Origin: Micromonospora cabrerizensis
GTDB lineage: Bacteria > Actinomycetota > Actinomycetes > Mycobacteriales > Micromonosporaceae
Assembly (NCBI RefSeq): GCF_022230955.1
Contig: NZ_JAKKFI010000116.1
Span: 1 to 64,000 of the forward strand
Direction of reading: 5' to 3'
DNA: 64,000 bases
Below are positions 42,792-49,354 of the stretch, piece after piece. Position numbers and translations under genes: made by a program. Positions within the stretch are counted from its first letter, which is position 1, and each line of letters begins with the position of its first letter. The notes below the pieces were generated by a model, which saw nothing but the letters and a program-made list of their open reading frames with translations, searched no databases and was not told where the DNA came from.

Positions 42792-43886
42792 TCAACTGGT
42801 CGTCGTGCAGGAGACCAGCGGAACCGGGTTGCTGCCGTTCCACGAGCCGAGGAAACCGAACGTGGTGCTCGCTCCGGCGGCGAGGGTGCCGTTGTGGTTG
42901 GCGTTGCGTGCGGTGACCAGGCCGCCGCTGGTGCCGACCGTCGCGTTCCACGACGAGGTCACCTGCTGGCCGTTGTTGTAGTTCCAGCTCACCGACCAGC
43001 CCCGGGTGGGCGAGCCGCCGGCGGTCACCTTCACCTCAGCCTGGAAGCCGCCGGCCCACTGGCCGGTGACCTGGTACGTCGCCGAGCATGCCCCCGCCGG
43101 CGGCGGGGTGGTCGGCGGCGGCGTCGTCGGCGGGGGAGTCGTGGGCGGGGGAGTGGTGGGCGGAGGGTCCGTCGGGGTGCCCGTTCCACCGCCGAACTCC
43201 ACGTCGCTGCACAGGTAGTACGACTGGTCCAGGTGGCTGGCCTGCCAGACGGTGTAGACGATGTGCCGTCCGGTGCGTCCCGACGCGTTGACCGGGACCT
43301 GGATGGAGACGCCACCGGTGTCCGGGTTCCACTGCGAGGCCGGGGTGTTGCCGATCTGGCCGGCCAGCTCCAGGTCGTCCCAGCCGAGCGGCTCGGTGAG
43401 CGCGTTGAAGCCCTGCCTGGTCACGTACACCCGGATGTAGTCGGCGCCGTGGCTGGCCTGGTCGAAGAAGCGGAGCCGGAAGTTGTTCGACACCGAGGTG
43501 GTCTTCCAGGCGCCGATGGTGTCCAGCGAGTTGTAGCGAGGGCTCTGGGTGCGACCGCCGCTGCACAGTTGGCCGTTGGGGACGGCGCTCTGGTGGTTGC
43601 CGCCCACGCCCTCACGGAACAGGCCGTTCCAGTTCCACATGGCGGACGGGTCGGCCTGCCAGGCCTGCCAGCACATCGGGTCTTCGGTGGCCATCCGAGG
43701 GTTCTGGAAGTCGCCACCCCAGCGCTGCCAGCAGCTGTAGTTGCGCGAGGCCGGGTCGACGACCGAGCCGTGCGCGGAGGCGGGCCTGGCCTGGATCGTG
43801 GTCAGCGCGGTGGTCAACAGGAGCGCGGCGGCCGTCGCGATGGCGAACAACCAGAACACGCGTCGTGATCGGATGAAAGTGGACAT
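42792..43886 (-). CDS. Secreted lytic polysaccharide monooxygenase, AA10 with CBM2
   Basis: A 364-aa copper enzyme that oxidatively cleaves crystalline polysaccharide. The signal peptide (basic start, FWLFAIATAAALLLTTALTT) is cut before His39 (ASA-HGSVVDPAS), giving the N-terminal His of the copper brace; the second His is His98 (GVGGNHQSAV). A (TTPPP)n linker near 245-270 leads to a CBM2 (ACSATYQVTGQWAGGFQAEV, SWNATVGTSGGLV). CBM2 with this AA10 type suggests cellulose or chitin. The ATG is preceded by a GGGGG run; a GGGAGT/ACTCCC repeat lies 45 bp upstream. Confidence 0.93.
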   Translation of the reverse strand: MSTFIRSRRVFWLFAIATAAALLLTTALTTIQARPASAHGSVVDPASRNYSCWQRWGGDFQNPRMATEDPMCWQAWQADPSAMWNWNGLFREGVGGNHQSAVPNGQLCSGGRTQSPRYNSLDTIGAWKTTSVSNNFRLRFFDQASHGADYIRVYVTRQGFNALTEPLGWDDLELAGQIGNTPASQWNPDTGGVSIQVPVNASGRTGRHIVYTVWQASHLDQSYYLCSDVEFGGGTGTPTDPPPTTPPPTTPPPTTPPPTTPPPAGACSATYQVTGQWAGGFQAEVKVTAGGSPTRGWSVSWNYNNGQQVTSSWNATVGTSGGLVTARNANHNGTLAAGASTTFGFLGSWNGSNPVPLVSCTTTS

Positions 43887-43930
43887 GGAGCCCCCGGGGG
43901 GAAGAGTCGGACGACGACACCCGGACCGAT

Positions 43931-43947
43931 GGGAGTTGCCCACTCCC
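43931..43947. promoter_or_regulatory. Inverted repeat upstream of the CBM2-LPMO gene
   Basis: GGGAGT (43931-43936) and ACTCCC (43942-43947) flank 5 bp, 45-61 bp upstream of the start codon. The arms resemble halves of the CebR cellulose-repressor site (TGGGAGCGCTCCCA, from memory) but with a wider, different centre, so it is at best a variant operator. Confidence 0.4.
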
Positions 43948-44003
43948 GCGCCTACTCGCTGGCTCCTGCGATGGCTCTACCCGGCACCATGCCAGCTCGA
44001 TCG

Positions 44004-44459
44004 TCAGACGTCAATGGCATCGCGCCGCATCGGCGTGTGCGGGATGCCGTCCTCGACGTACTCCGGGCCGCTGACCGCGAAGCCGTGCCGGGTGTAGAAC
44101 GCGACCAGGTGCGACTGGGCGTCCAGCACGCAGGGCCGGTGGCCCACCACCTCCAGCGCCGCGGCCATCAGCCGGCCCGCGTGCCCGCCGCCGCGCGCCG
44201 CCGGTGCCACCACCACCCGACCGATCCGGGCGGTGCCGTCCGGGTCGGCCAGGATCCGCAGGTACGCCAGCGGCGCGCCGCCGTCGGTCAGCCAGATGTG
44301 CCGGGTGCCCGGCTCGACGTCGCGCCCGTCGAGTTCCGGGTACGGGCAGTTCTGCTCGACCACGAACACGTCGATGCGCAGCTTGAGCAGGTCGTGGAAG
44401 GTGCGGGCGTTCAGGTCGGCGAAGGAGGCCGTCCGGATCTCGGTGGTCTGCGAGGGCAT
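44004..44459 (-). CDS. GNAT N-acetyltransferase, ElaA-like
   Basis: A 151-aa acetyltransferase fold protein close to ElaA: FHDLLKLRIDVFVVEQNCPY, ELDGRDVEPGTRHIW, then the acetyl-CoA loop RIGRVVVAPAARGGGHAGRL and YTRHGFAVSG. The substrate is unknown. ATG 44459 lies 6 nt after TACCAT (44466-44471, minus strand), fitting a leaderless start between the stop of the EamA gene and this gene. Confidence 0.9.
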   Translation of the reverse strand: MPSQTTEIRTASFADLNARTFHDLLKLRIDVFVVEQNCPYPELDGRDVEPGTRHIWLTDGGAPLAYLRILADPDGTARIGRVVVAPAARGGGHAGRLMAAALEVVGHRPCVLDAQSHLVAFYTRHGFAVSGPEYVEDGIPHTPMRRDAIDV

Positions 44460-44478
44460 CCGACGATGGTAGGCCTCC

Positions 44479-45432
44479 TCACGGGGTGCCAGATCGAGAT
44501 GCCCGGTGCGGTGCCAGGTAGGTGGCTGCCACGGCGGTGAGCAGCAGGGCACCGCCGCCGATGACGGGCGGTGGGAGCGGCTCGTGCAGCAGCGCCACCG
44601 CCAGCGCCGCGGCGGTGAGCGGTTCGAGCAGGGTCAGGACGGCGGCGACGCTGCCCGGCGTGGTGCGCAGCCCGGCGTAGAACAGCGCGTACGCCACCGC
44701 CGTGGTGATCACGCCGAGGTGCAGCAGCAGGGCCACGGTGTCGGGGCGTACCGGCACGGTGACCCCGGCGACCACGGCGAACGGCGCCAGGGTCAGCGCT
44801 CCGACCACGGTGGAGACGGTGGTCAGCGTCATCGGTGCGACGCGCTGCGACACCTGTCGGCTGATCAGGGTGGTGACCGCGTACCCGAGGCCGGAGCCGG
44901 CCGCCGCGAGGAGGCCGAGCAGTGGCGCGGGCGCCGCGGCGGTGGGGTCCGCCGTCGCCCCGGTGATCAGGGCGAGACCGACCACGGCCGCGACCAGCGT
45001 GGCGAGGCGCAGCGGGCCGGGGATCCGTCGGGCACGCGCCGACTCCCAGGCGGCGGCGAGCACCGGGGCCAGGCCCAGGCTGACGACGGTGGCCACGCTG
45101 ACGCCGGCCCAGGCCACGGCCGCGAAGTAGAGCGCCTGGTAGAGGCCGAGGCCGACGCCGGTGAGCAGCAGCGGTACGGGTGCCGCGCGCAGGGTGGCCA
45201 GGATCGTGCCGAGCCGACCGGCGGTGCACGCCAGCAGCACGAGCGCGGCGATCGCGAGGCGGTGGAAGCCGATGCTGACCGGGCTGAGCCCGGTGCTGTC
45301 GTGCAGGAGTTGCACCGCCACGCCGGTGGTGCCCCAGAGCACGCCGGTGATGGTGATCTGGATCAGGCCGGTGCGGGTCTGCTCGACCGCCGGCGCCGGG
45401 GCGGCCGGTTGCGCGGTACGGGAGGTGGACAC
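44479..45432 (-). CDS. EamA-family drug/metabolite transporter
   Basis: A 317-aa membrane protein with ten hydrophobic segments in two EamA halves (ITGVLWGTTGVAVQLL, GLYQALYFAAVAWAGVSVAT, then GLLAAAGSGLGYAVTTLISR and SVAAVLTLLEPLTAAALAVA). Such carriers export or import small metabolites by antiport or uniport; the substrate cannot be predicted. GTG 45432 lies 9 nt after TACGGT (45442-45447, minus strand). It is co-oriented with the ElaA-like gene 19 bp downstream. Confidence 0.9.
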   Translation of the reverse strand: MSTSRTAQPAAPAPAVEQTRTGLIQITITGVLWGTTGVAVQLLHDSTGLSPVSIGFHRLAIAALVLLACTAGRLGTILATLRAAPVPLLLTGVGLGLYQALYFAAVAWAGVSVATVVSLGLAPVLAAAWESARARRIPGPLRLATLVAAVVGLALITGATADPTAAAPAPLLGLLAAAGSGLGYAVTTLISRQVSQRVAPMTLTTVSTVVGALTLAPFAVVAGVTVPVRPDTVALLLHLGVITTAVAYALFYAGLRTTPGSVAAVLTLLEPLTAAALAVALLHEPLPPPVIGGGALLLTAVAATYLAPHRASRSGTP

Positions 45433-45490
45433 GGCGCGACGACCGTACCGCAGGATCGCGGCCGGGCCGGGTTCGGTCCGGCTGGCGCGG

Positions 45491-45751
45491 TCAGGCCGGG
45501 CGTGCGCCGACGGCGTCGCGGATCTCCGCGCCCACCTCGCCCTCGACGGCGCGGGCGCAGTGGCCGCAGCAGAAGAAGCGGCCGTTGACCTCGACACCGT
45601 GGCCGACGATTTTGATCTGGCAGTGCTCGCAGATCGGTGCCATCCGGTGGATCGCGCACTCGAACGAGTCGAAGGTGTGCACGTCACCGCTGACGGTGCG
45701 CACCTCGAACGCCATCCAGTAGTCGTTGCCGCAGACCTCGCACGTTGCCAC
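45491..45751 (-). CDS. Small Cys-rich, probably zinc-binding protein
   Basis: An 86-aa protein with CEVCGNDY at the start, FECAIH in the middle and CEHCQIKIVGHGVEV / FFCCGHCARAV toward the end: enough Cys/His for two zinc sites. Such proteins are widespread in actinobacteria and sometimes called metallothionein-like; the true role is unknown to me. GTG 45751 has GGGAGG about 7 nt upstream. It lies 58 bp before the EamA gene on the same strand. Confidence 0.82.
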   Translation of the reverse strand: MATCEVCGNDYWMAFEVRTVSGDVHTFDSFECAIHRMAPICEHCQIKIVGHGVEVNGRFFCCGHCARAVEGEVGAEIRDAVGARPA

Positions 45752-45906
45752 GGAAAACCTCCCATATCACGACATGTGTCTACAGACTGCTCTCGTCCGG
45801 CGGCTCGGGTGGCGAAATGTCGATGTCCGGCGGTTCTGGCGGCGTGTCGGCGTCGGCGTGTTGTCCGTTATGGGGGGTGAACCGCCGCAACCCCCGGAGG
45901 ATCGCA

Positions 45907-46182
45907 GTGATCAAGCGCAACAAGCTCTTCGGCAACCAGACCCGGGTCACCTTCTGCCTCCCCCGGGACGCCCCGCCCGGCCCGGTGAGCGTCGTCGGCT
46001 GCTTCAACGGTTGGCAGCCGGGCCGGCACGAGCTGGTGACCCGCCGCGACGGCACCCGGACGGTGACCGTGAAGCTTCCGCCCGGGGAGTACCGGTTCCG
46101 CTACCTGGCCACCGGCGGCGTCTGGCTGGACGACGAGTCGGCCGACCAGGTCGACGACCGGGGCAGCCTGCTCCGGCTCTGA
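45907..46182 (+). CDS. Isoamylase early-set / CBM48-like protein
   Basis: A 91-aa protein consisting of little more than one CBM48-type beta sandwich: TRVTFCLPRDAPPGPVSVVG, CFNGWQPGRHELV, PPGEYRFRYLATGGVWLDDE. Such modules bind glycogen or starch, normally fused to a branching or debranching enzyme; here it stands alone. GTG 45907 is chosen because GGAGG ends 6 nt before it, although the frame stays open upstream. It is divergent from the zinc-protein gene. Confidence 0.82.
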   Translation: MIKRNKLFGNQTRVTFCLPRDAPPGPVSVVGCFNGWQPGRHELVTRRDGTRTVTVKLPPGEYRFRYLATGGVWLDDESADQVDDRGSLLRL

Positions 46183-46195
46183 TGCAAAACTGCCG

Positions 46196-46217
46196 CCATC
46201 GATGGATTTATCGATGG
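46196..46217 (+). terminator. Hairpin after the CBM48-like gene
   Basis: CCATCGAT (46196-46203) and ATCGATGG (46210-46217) form a perfect 8-bp stem with a 6-nt loop, 14 nt after the stop. It could instead be an operator for the LPMO gene downstream. Confidence 0.5.
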
Positions 46218-46289
46218 GAGTCTTTACTGTTAACAATGTTTAAATTACCTTGAGGGGCACCCACCGTACCTGGAGAAGGAGCTGCCCCG
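46218..46289 (+). promoter_or_regulatory. AT-rich control region of the CBM5/12-LPMO gene
   Basis: A stretch of about 35 bp at 46219-46253 is strikingly AT-rich for this genome and contains TGTTAACA (46228-46235, perfect palindrome) and TTTAAA. It lies about 40-70 bp upstream of the LPMO start, which has its own GGAGAAGGAGC site. It probably holds the promoter and a regulator site. Confidence 0.5.
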
Positions 46290-47024
46290 ATGCGTCGAAG
46301 AATGACCATTCCGCTGGTGGCGGCGGGTGCTGTCGCCGCCACCCTCACCGTCGCCGCCCCCGCGCAGGCGCACGGCTACGTCTCCGCCCCGCCCAGCCGG
46401 CAGGCGCTCTGCGCGCAGGGCCGGGTGCCCGACTGCGGGCAGATCAAGTACGAGCCGCAGAGCGTCGAGGGGCCCAAGGGCCTGCGCAGCTGCAACGCCG
46501 GAATCTCCCAGTTCGCCGTCCTCAACGACGACAGCCGGGGCTGGCCGGCCACCTCGGTGGGCAGCTCGCTGACCTTCACCTGGGTGAACACCGCCCGGCA
46601 CTCCACCAGCAACTGGGAGTACTGGATCGGCAACACCCGCGTCGGCGTGGTCAACGGCAACAACCAGCAGCCGGGCGCCACCGTCTCGCACAACGTCAAC
46701 CTCGGCGGCTTCTCCGGCCGGCAGAAGATCCTCGCGGTGTGGAACATCTCCGACACGGCGAACGCCTTCTACTCCTGCATCGACGTGCAGATCGGCGGCG
46801 GCGGGTCGAACCCGACCCCCACCACCTCACCCACCCCACGGCCCACCCCGACCGCCACGCCGACCACTCCGCCCGCGCCGGGCGGCAGTTGGACGACGGG
46901 CCGGGCGTACCAGGTCGGCGACCAGGTCACCTACGGCGGAGCGACGTACCGCTGCCGGCAGGCGCACACCGCGATCCCCGGCTGGGAGCCGCCGAACGTA
47001 CCGGCGCTCTGGCAACAGGTCTGA
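46290..47024 (+). CDS. Secreted lytic polysaccharide monooxygenase, AA10 with CBM5/12
   Basis: A 244-aa enzyme. The signal peptide ends AQA, leaving His28 (HGYVSAPPSRQ) as the N-terminal copper ligand; the second is His104 (NTARHSTSNWEYW). The catalytic domain ends near residue 172 (FYSCIDVQIGG), then a Pro/Thr linker and a C-terminal CBM5/12 chitin-binding module (WTTGRAYQVGDQVTYGGATY, PGWEPPNVPALWQ). The small AA10 size with CBM5/12 points to chitin as substrate. GGAGAAGGAGC precedes the ATG. A strong terminator follows. Confidence 0.94.
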   Translation: MRRRMTIPLVAAGAVAATLTVAAPAQAHGYVSAPPSRQALCAQGRVPDCGQIKYEPQSVEGPKGLRSCNAGISQFAVLNDDSRGWPATSVGSSLTFTWVNTARHSTSNWEYWIGNTRVGVVNGNNQQPGATVSHNVNLGGFSGRQKILAVWNISDTANAFYSCIDVQIGGGGSNPTPTTSPTPRPTPTATPTTPPAPGGSWTTGRAYQVGDQVTYGGATYRCRQAHTAIPGWEPPNVPALWQQV

Positions 47025-47027
47025 CCG

Positions 47028-47056
47028 CACGGGTGCGGCCGGTGGCCGCACCCGTG
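47028..47056 (+). terminator. Terminator after the CBM5/12-LPMO gene
   Basis: CACGGGTGCGGCC (47028-47040) and GGCCGCACCCGTG (47044-47056) form a perfect 13-bp stem with a 3-nt loop, immediately after the stop codon. Confidence 0.9.
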
Positions 47057-47088
47057 TTCGCCGCCCTCGCGTGAACGGAGCACCCGGC

Positions 47089-47721
47089 ATGCCTCGCCGT
47101 ACCCGTCTGGCGTCCCTGGTCGCCGCTCTGCTGCTCACCGGCGGCTGCGCCGGGTCGCCCACGTCGAACCCGTCGGCCAGGCCACAACCGGCGCCCGCGT
47201 CCCCGGCCGGCTCGGCGGCTGCCGGGTCCGTGGGTGCCGGAGCCGCGGGCGCCGCCCCGGCCGGGTCCGCGATCGACGCCGCCACGATGAGCGGGATCGA
47301 CGTGGTGTTCCTCAGCACGATGGTCGGGCACAGCGAACGCACCCTGCAGATCGTCCGGTTGGCCTCCGGCCGGCTGCGCGACGACGCGCTGCGCACCCTG
47401 GCCGCCGCCATCGAGGCGACCGAGGCCGACGAGCTGGCCGCGATGCGCGGCTGGTTGCCCACGACCGGGCCCGGGGCCAGCGCGGCCGCCCACCACCACG
47501 AAGGCCACGGCGACGACGCCGCGCTCGACCGGCTGCGGACCGCGCCGGACGCGGACGTCGACCGGGTGCTGCGCGAGGTGCTCGCCGACCACCAGCGGTC
47601 GGCAGCCGACCTGGCCCGAGCCCAGGTCGACGTCGGCCGCAACGATCAGGTCCGCGACCTGGCCCGGCGCATCGAGCAGTCCCGGACCGCCGAGGTCGAG
47701 CTGCTCAGGGGTACGCCCTGA
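47089..47721 (+). CDS. DUF305-like lipoprotein
   Basis: A 210-aa exported protein: signal PRRTRLASLVAALLLTGGC with a lipobox Cys, an Ala/Gly/Pro-rich spacer, then a helical DUF305-like domain (DVVFLSTMVGHSERTLQIVR, AIEATEADELAAMRGWLP, HHHEGHGDD, DHQRSAADLARAQV). DUF305 proteins are ferritin-like four-helix bundles, often near metal homeostasis genes; the HHHEGH stretch could bind metal. ATG 47089 is chosen for GGAG 8 nt upstream; a GTG 18 nt earlier is possible. It converges on msrB. Confidence 0.78.
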   Translation: MPRRTRLASLVAALLLTGGCAGSPTSNPSARPQPAPASPAGSAAAGSVGAGAAGAAPAGSAIDAATMSGIDVVFLSTMVGHSERTLQIVRLASGRLRDDALRTLAAAIEATEADELAAMRGWLPTTGPGASAAAHHHEGHGDDAALDRLRTAPDADVDRVLREVLADHQRSAADLARAQVDVGRNDQVRDLARRIEQSRTAEVELLRGTP

Positions 47722-47747
47722 GCGCGGTCACGTCCTGGGCGTCTGCG

Positions 47748-48152
47748 TCAGCGGGGTTCCAGCTTGATGGAGACCGAGTTGACGCAGTGCCGGGTGTCCT
47801 TCGGGGTGAAGCCCTCGCCGTGGAAGACGTGCCCGAGGTGACTGTCGCAGCGGGCGCAGCGGATCTCCGTACGCGCCATGCCGAGGGTGCGGTCCTCGAT
47901 TTCCTTCACCCGGCCCGGGATGGCGTCGTCGAAGCTCGGCCAGCCGCAGTGCGAGTCGAACTTCGTGTCGCTGGAGAAGAGCTCCAGCCCGCAGGCGCGG
48001 CAGTGGTAGACCCCCTGGGTCTTGGTGTCCACGTACTCGCCGGTCCATGGTCGCTCGGTGCCGGCCTCCCGGAGGACGTGGAACTCCTCGGGGGTCAGTC
48101 GGACCCGCCACTCGTCGTCGGTGCGGGGCAGCTCGTTGTCGTCAAGACTCAC
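47748..48152 (-). CDS. msrB: Peptide-methionine (R)-S-oxide reductase
   Basis: A 134-aa MsrB that reduces the R-epimer of methionine sulfoxide in proteins. Zinc site Cys51/Cys54 (YHCRACG) and Cys99/Cys102 (IRCARCD); catalytic Cys123 (RHCVNSVS); possible resolving Cys69 (SHCGWPSF). It appears complete. The GTG lies 6 nt after TACGGT (48159-48164, minus strand) and 47 bp from the divergent LigD-polymerase gene. Confidence 0.96.
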   Translation of the reverse strand: MSLDDNELPRTDDEWRVRLTPEEFHVLREAGTERPWTGEYVDTKTQGVYHCRACGLELFSSDTKFDSHCGWPSFDDAIPGRVKEIEDRTLGMARTEIRCARCDSHLGHVFHGEGFTPKDTRHCVNSVSIKLEPR

Positions 48153-48170
48153 CCGTCAACCGTACGTCGA

Positions 48171-48193
48171 ACGTCGGGGTCGTGGCATAAGGT
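48171..48193 (+). promoter_or_regulatory. Candidate damage-type promoter of the LigD-polymerase gene
   Basis: ACGTCGGGG (48171-48179), 8 nt, then TAAGGT (48188-48193) and 6 nt to the ATG. This fits the RecA-independent damage promoter form TTGTCRGTG-N8-TAnnnT at 7 of 9 upstream positions and all fixed -10 positions. Confidence 0.45.
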
Positions 48194-48199
48194 CGCGGG

Positions 48200-49234
48200 A
48201 TGGCTGGCACCAAGGCGGCGGTCACCGAGGTCGAGGTGGCCGGGCACAGCGTACGGCTGAGCAGTCCGGACCGGGTGATCTTCCCTGAGCGGGGGTTCAC
48301 CAAGGCGGACGTCTTCCACTACTACCTCGCCGTCGGCGACGGGATCATGCGCGCCCTGCGGGACCGGCCCACCACGCTGCAACGCTTCCCCGAGGGCGTC
48401 GAGGGTGAGGCGTTCTTCCAGAAGCGGGTGCCCACCCGAGGCGTGCCCCCCTGGGTGACGACCGCGCAGATCACCTTCCCCAGCGGCCGGAGCGCGTCGG
48501 AGCTGTGCCCGGTCGACCTGGCACACGTGGCCTGGGCGGCGCAGATGGGCACCATCGTGTTCCACCCCTGGCCCGTGCGTGCCGCCGACGCCGACCGACC
48601 CGACGAGCTGCGCATCGACCTGGACCCACAGCCCGGCACCGACTTCGCCGACGCGGCCCGGGCCGCCGGGGAGGTCCGCGCGCTCCTCGACGAGCTGGGT
48701 GTGGCCGGCTGGCCGAAGACCTCCGGCGGCCGAGGCGTGCACGTCTATCTGCGCATCCAACCCCGTTGGACGTTCACCGAGGTGCGCCGGGCCACCATCG
48801 CGCTCGCCCGGGAGGTGGAACGCCGCCACCCCGACCTGGTCACCACCGCCTGGTGGAAGGAGGAACGCGGCAGCCGCGTCTTCGTCGACTTCAACCAGAT
48901 GGCCCGCGACCGGACGATCGCCTGCGCGTACTCGCTGCGGGCCAACGCGCGGGCCACCGTCTCGACCCCCGTCACCTGGGACGAGCTGCCCGACGTCGAC
49001 CCGGACGACTTCGACCTGCGCACCGTCCCGGCCCGGCTCGCCGAGCGCGGCGACCCGCACGCCGGCATCGACGACGCACCGTGGGACATCACCCCGCTGT
49101 TGGAGTGGGCCGACCGCGACGCCGCTGCCGGTCAGGGCGACTTGCCGTACCCGCCGGACCACCCGAAGATGCCCGGTGAACCCAAGCGGGTGCAGCCCAG
49201 CCGCGCCAAGCGCACCCCCGACGACGAGGCCTGA
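48200..49234 (+). CDS. Stand-alone LigD-type DNA polymerase/primase domain (PolDom)
   Basis: A 344-aa archaeo-eukaryotic-primase-fold polymerase used in bacterial non-homologous end joining. Visible features: LSSPDRVIFPERGFTKADVF, HPWPVRAADADRPDELRIDL with the catalytic Asp pair in RIDLDPQPG, KTSGGRGVHVYLRI with the active-site His, and DFNQMARDRTIACAYSLRA. It has no fused ligase or phosphoesterase domain. A LigC-type ligase lies 13 kb away; no Ku gene was seen. The ATG has no ribosome binding site and lies 6 nt after TAAGGT, so it is probably leaderless. Confidence 0.93.
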   Translation: MAGTKAAVTEVEVAGHSVRLSSPDRVIFPERGFTKADVFHYYLAVGDGIMRALRDRPTTLQRFPEGVEGEAFFQKRVPTRGVPPWVTTAQITFPSGRSASELCPVDLAHVAWAAQMGTIVFHPWPVRAADADRPDELRIDLDPQPGTDFADAARAAGEVRALLDELGVAGWPKTSGGRGVHVYLRIQPRWTFTEVRRATIALAREVERRHPDLVTTAWWKEERGSRVFVDFNQMARDRTIACAYSLRANARATVSTPVTWDELPDVDPDDFDLRTVPARLAERGDPHAGIDDAPWDITPLLEWADRDAAAGQGDLPYPPDHPKMPGEPKRVQPSRAKRTPDDEA

Positions 49235-49277
49235 CCGGCGGATCCGGGCGCATAGCCCGGAGTTGGCCGACGGCTGA

Positions 49278-49313
49278 GAGAAGGCCTCCGGGCGGTTTGG
49301 CCCGAGGCTTCTC
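49278..49313 (+). terminator. Terminator after the LigD-polymerase gene
   Basis: GAGAAGGCCTCCGGGC (49278-49293) pairs with GCCCGAGGCTTCTC (49300-49313) with small bulges around a 6-nt loop, between the polymerase and HNH genes. Confidence 0.75.
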
Positions 49314-49325
49314 GCGCGGCCGAGA

Positions 49326-49348
49326 TTGTCGTACACCTGTTCTAGAGT
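49326..49348 (+). promoter_or_regulatory. Damage-inducible promoter with overlapping LexA-like box, HNH gene
   Basis: TTGTCGTAC (49326-49334), 8 nt, TAGAGT (49343-49348), then 6 nt to the GTG: a good fit to the RecA-independent form TTGTCRGTG-N8-TAnnnT. Overlapping it, TCGTAC-ACCT-GTTCTA (49329-49344) matches 10 of 12 positions of the mycobacterial SOS box TCGAAC-N4-GTTCGA. Confidence 0.65.
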
Positions 49349-49354
49349 TTGGGT

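Noticed and set aside
45780..46055. Minus-strand frame ending in repeated PPEPPD, considered as a small peptide precursor
   Set aside because: No ribosome binding site or plausible start; it is antisense to the well-supported CBM48-like gene for most of its length.
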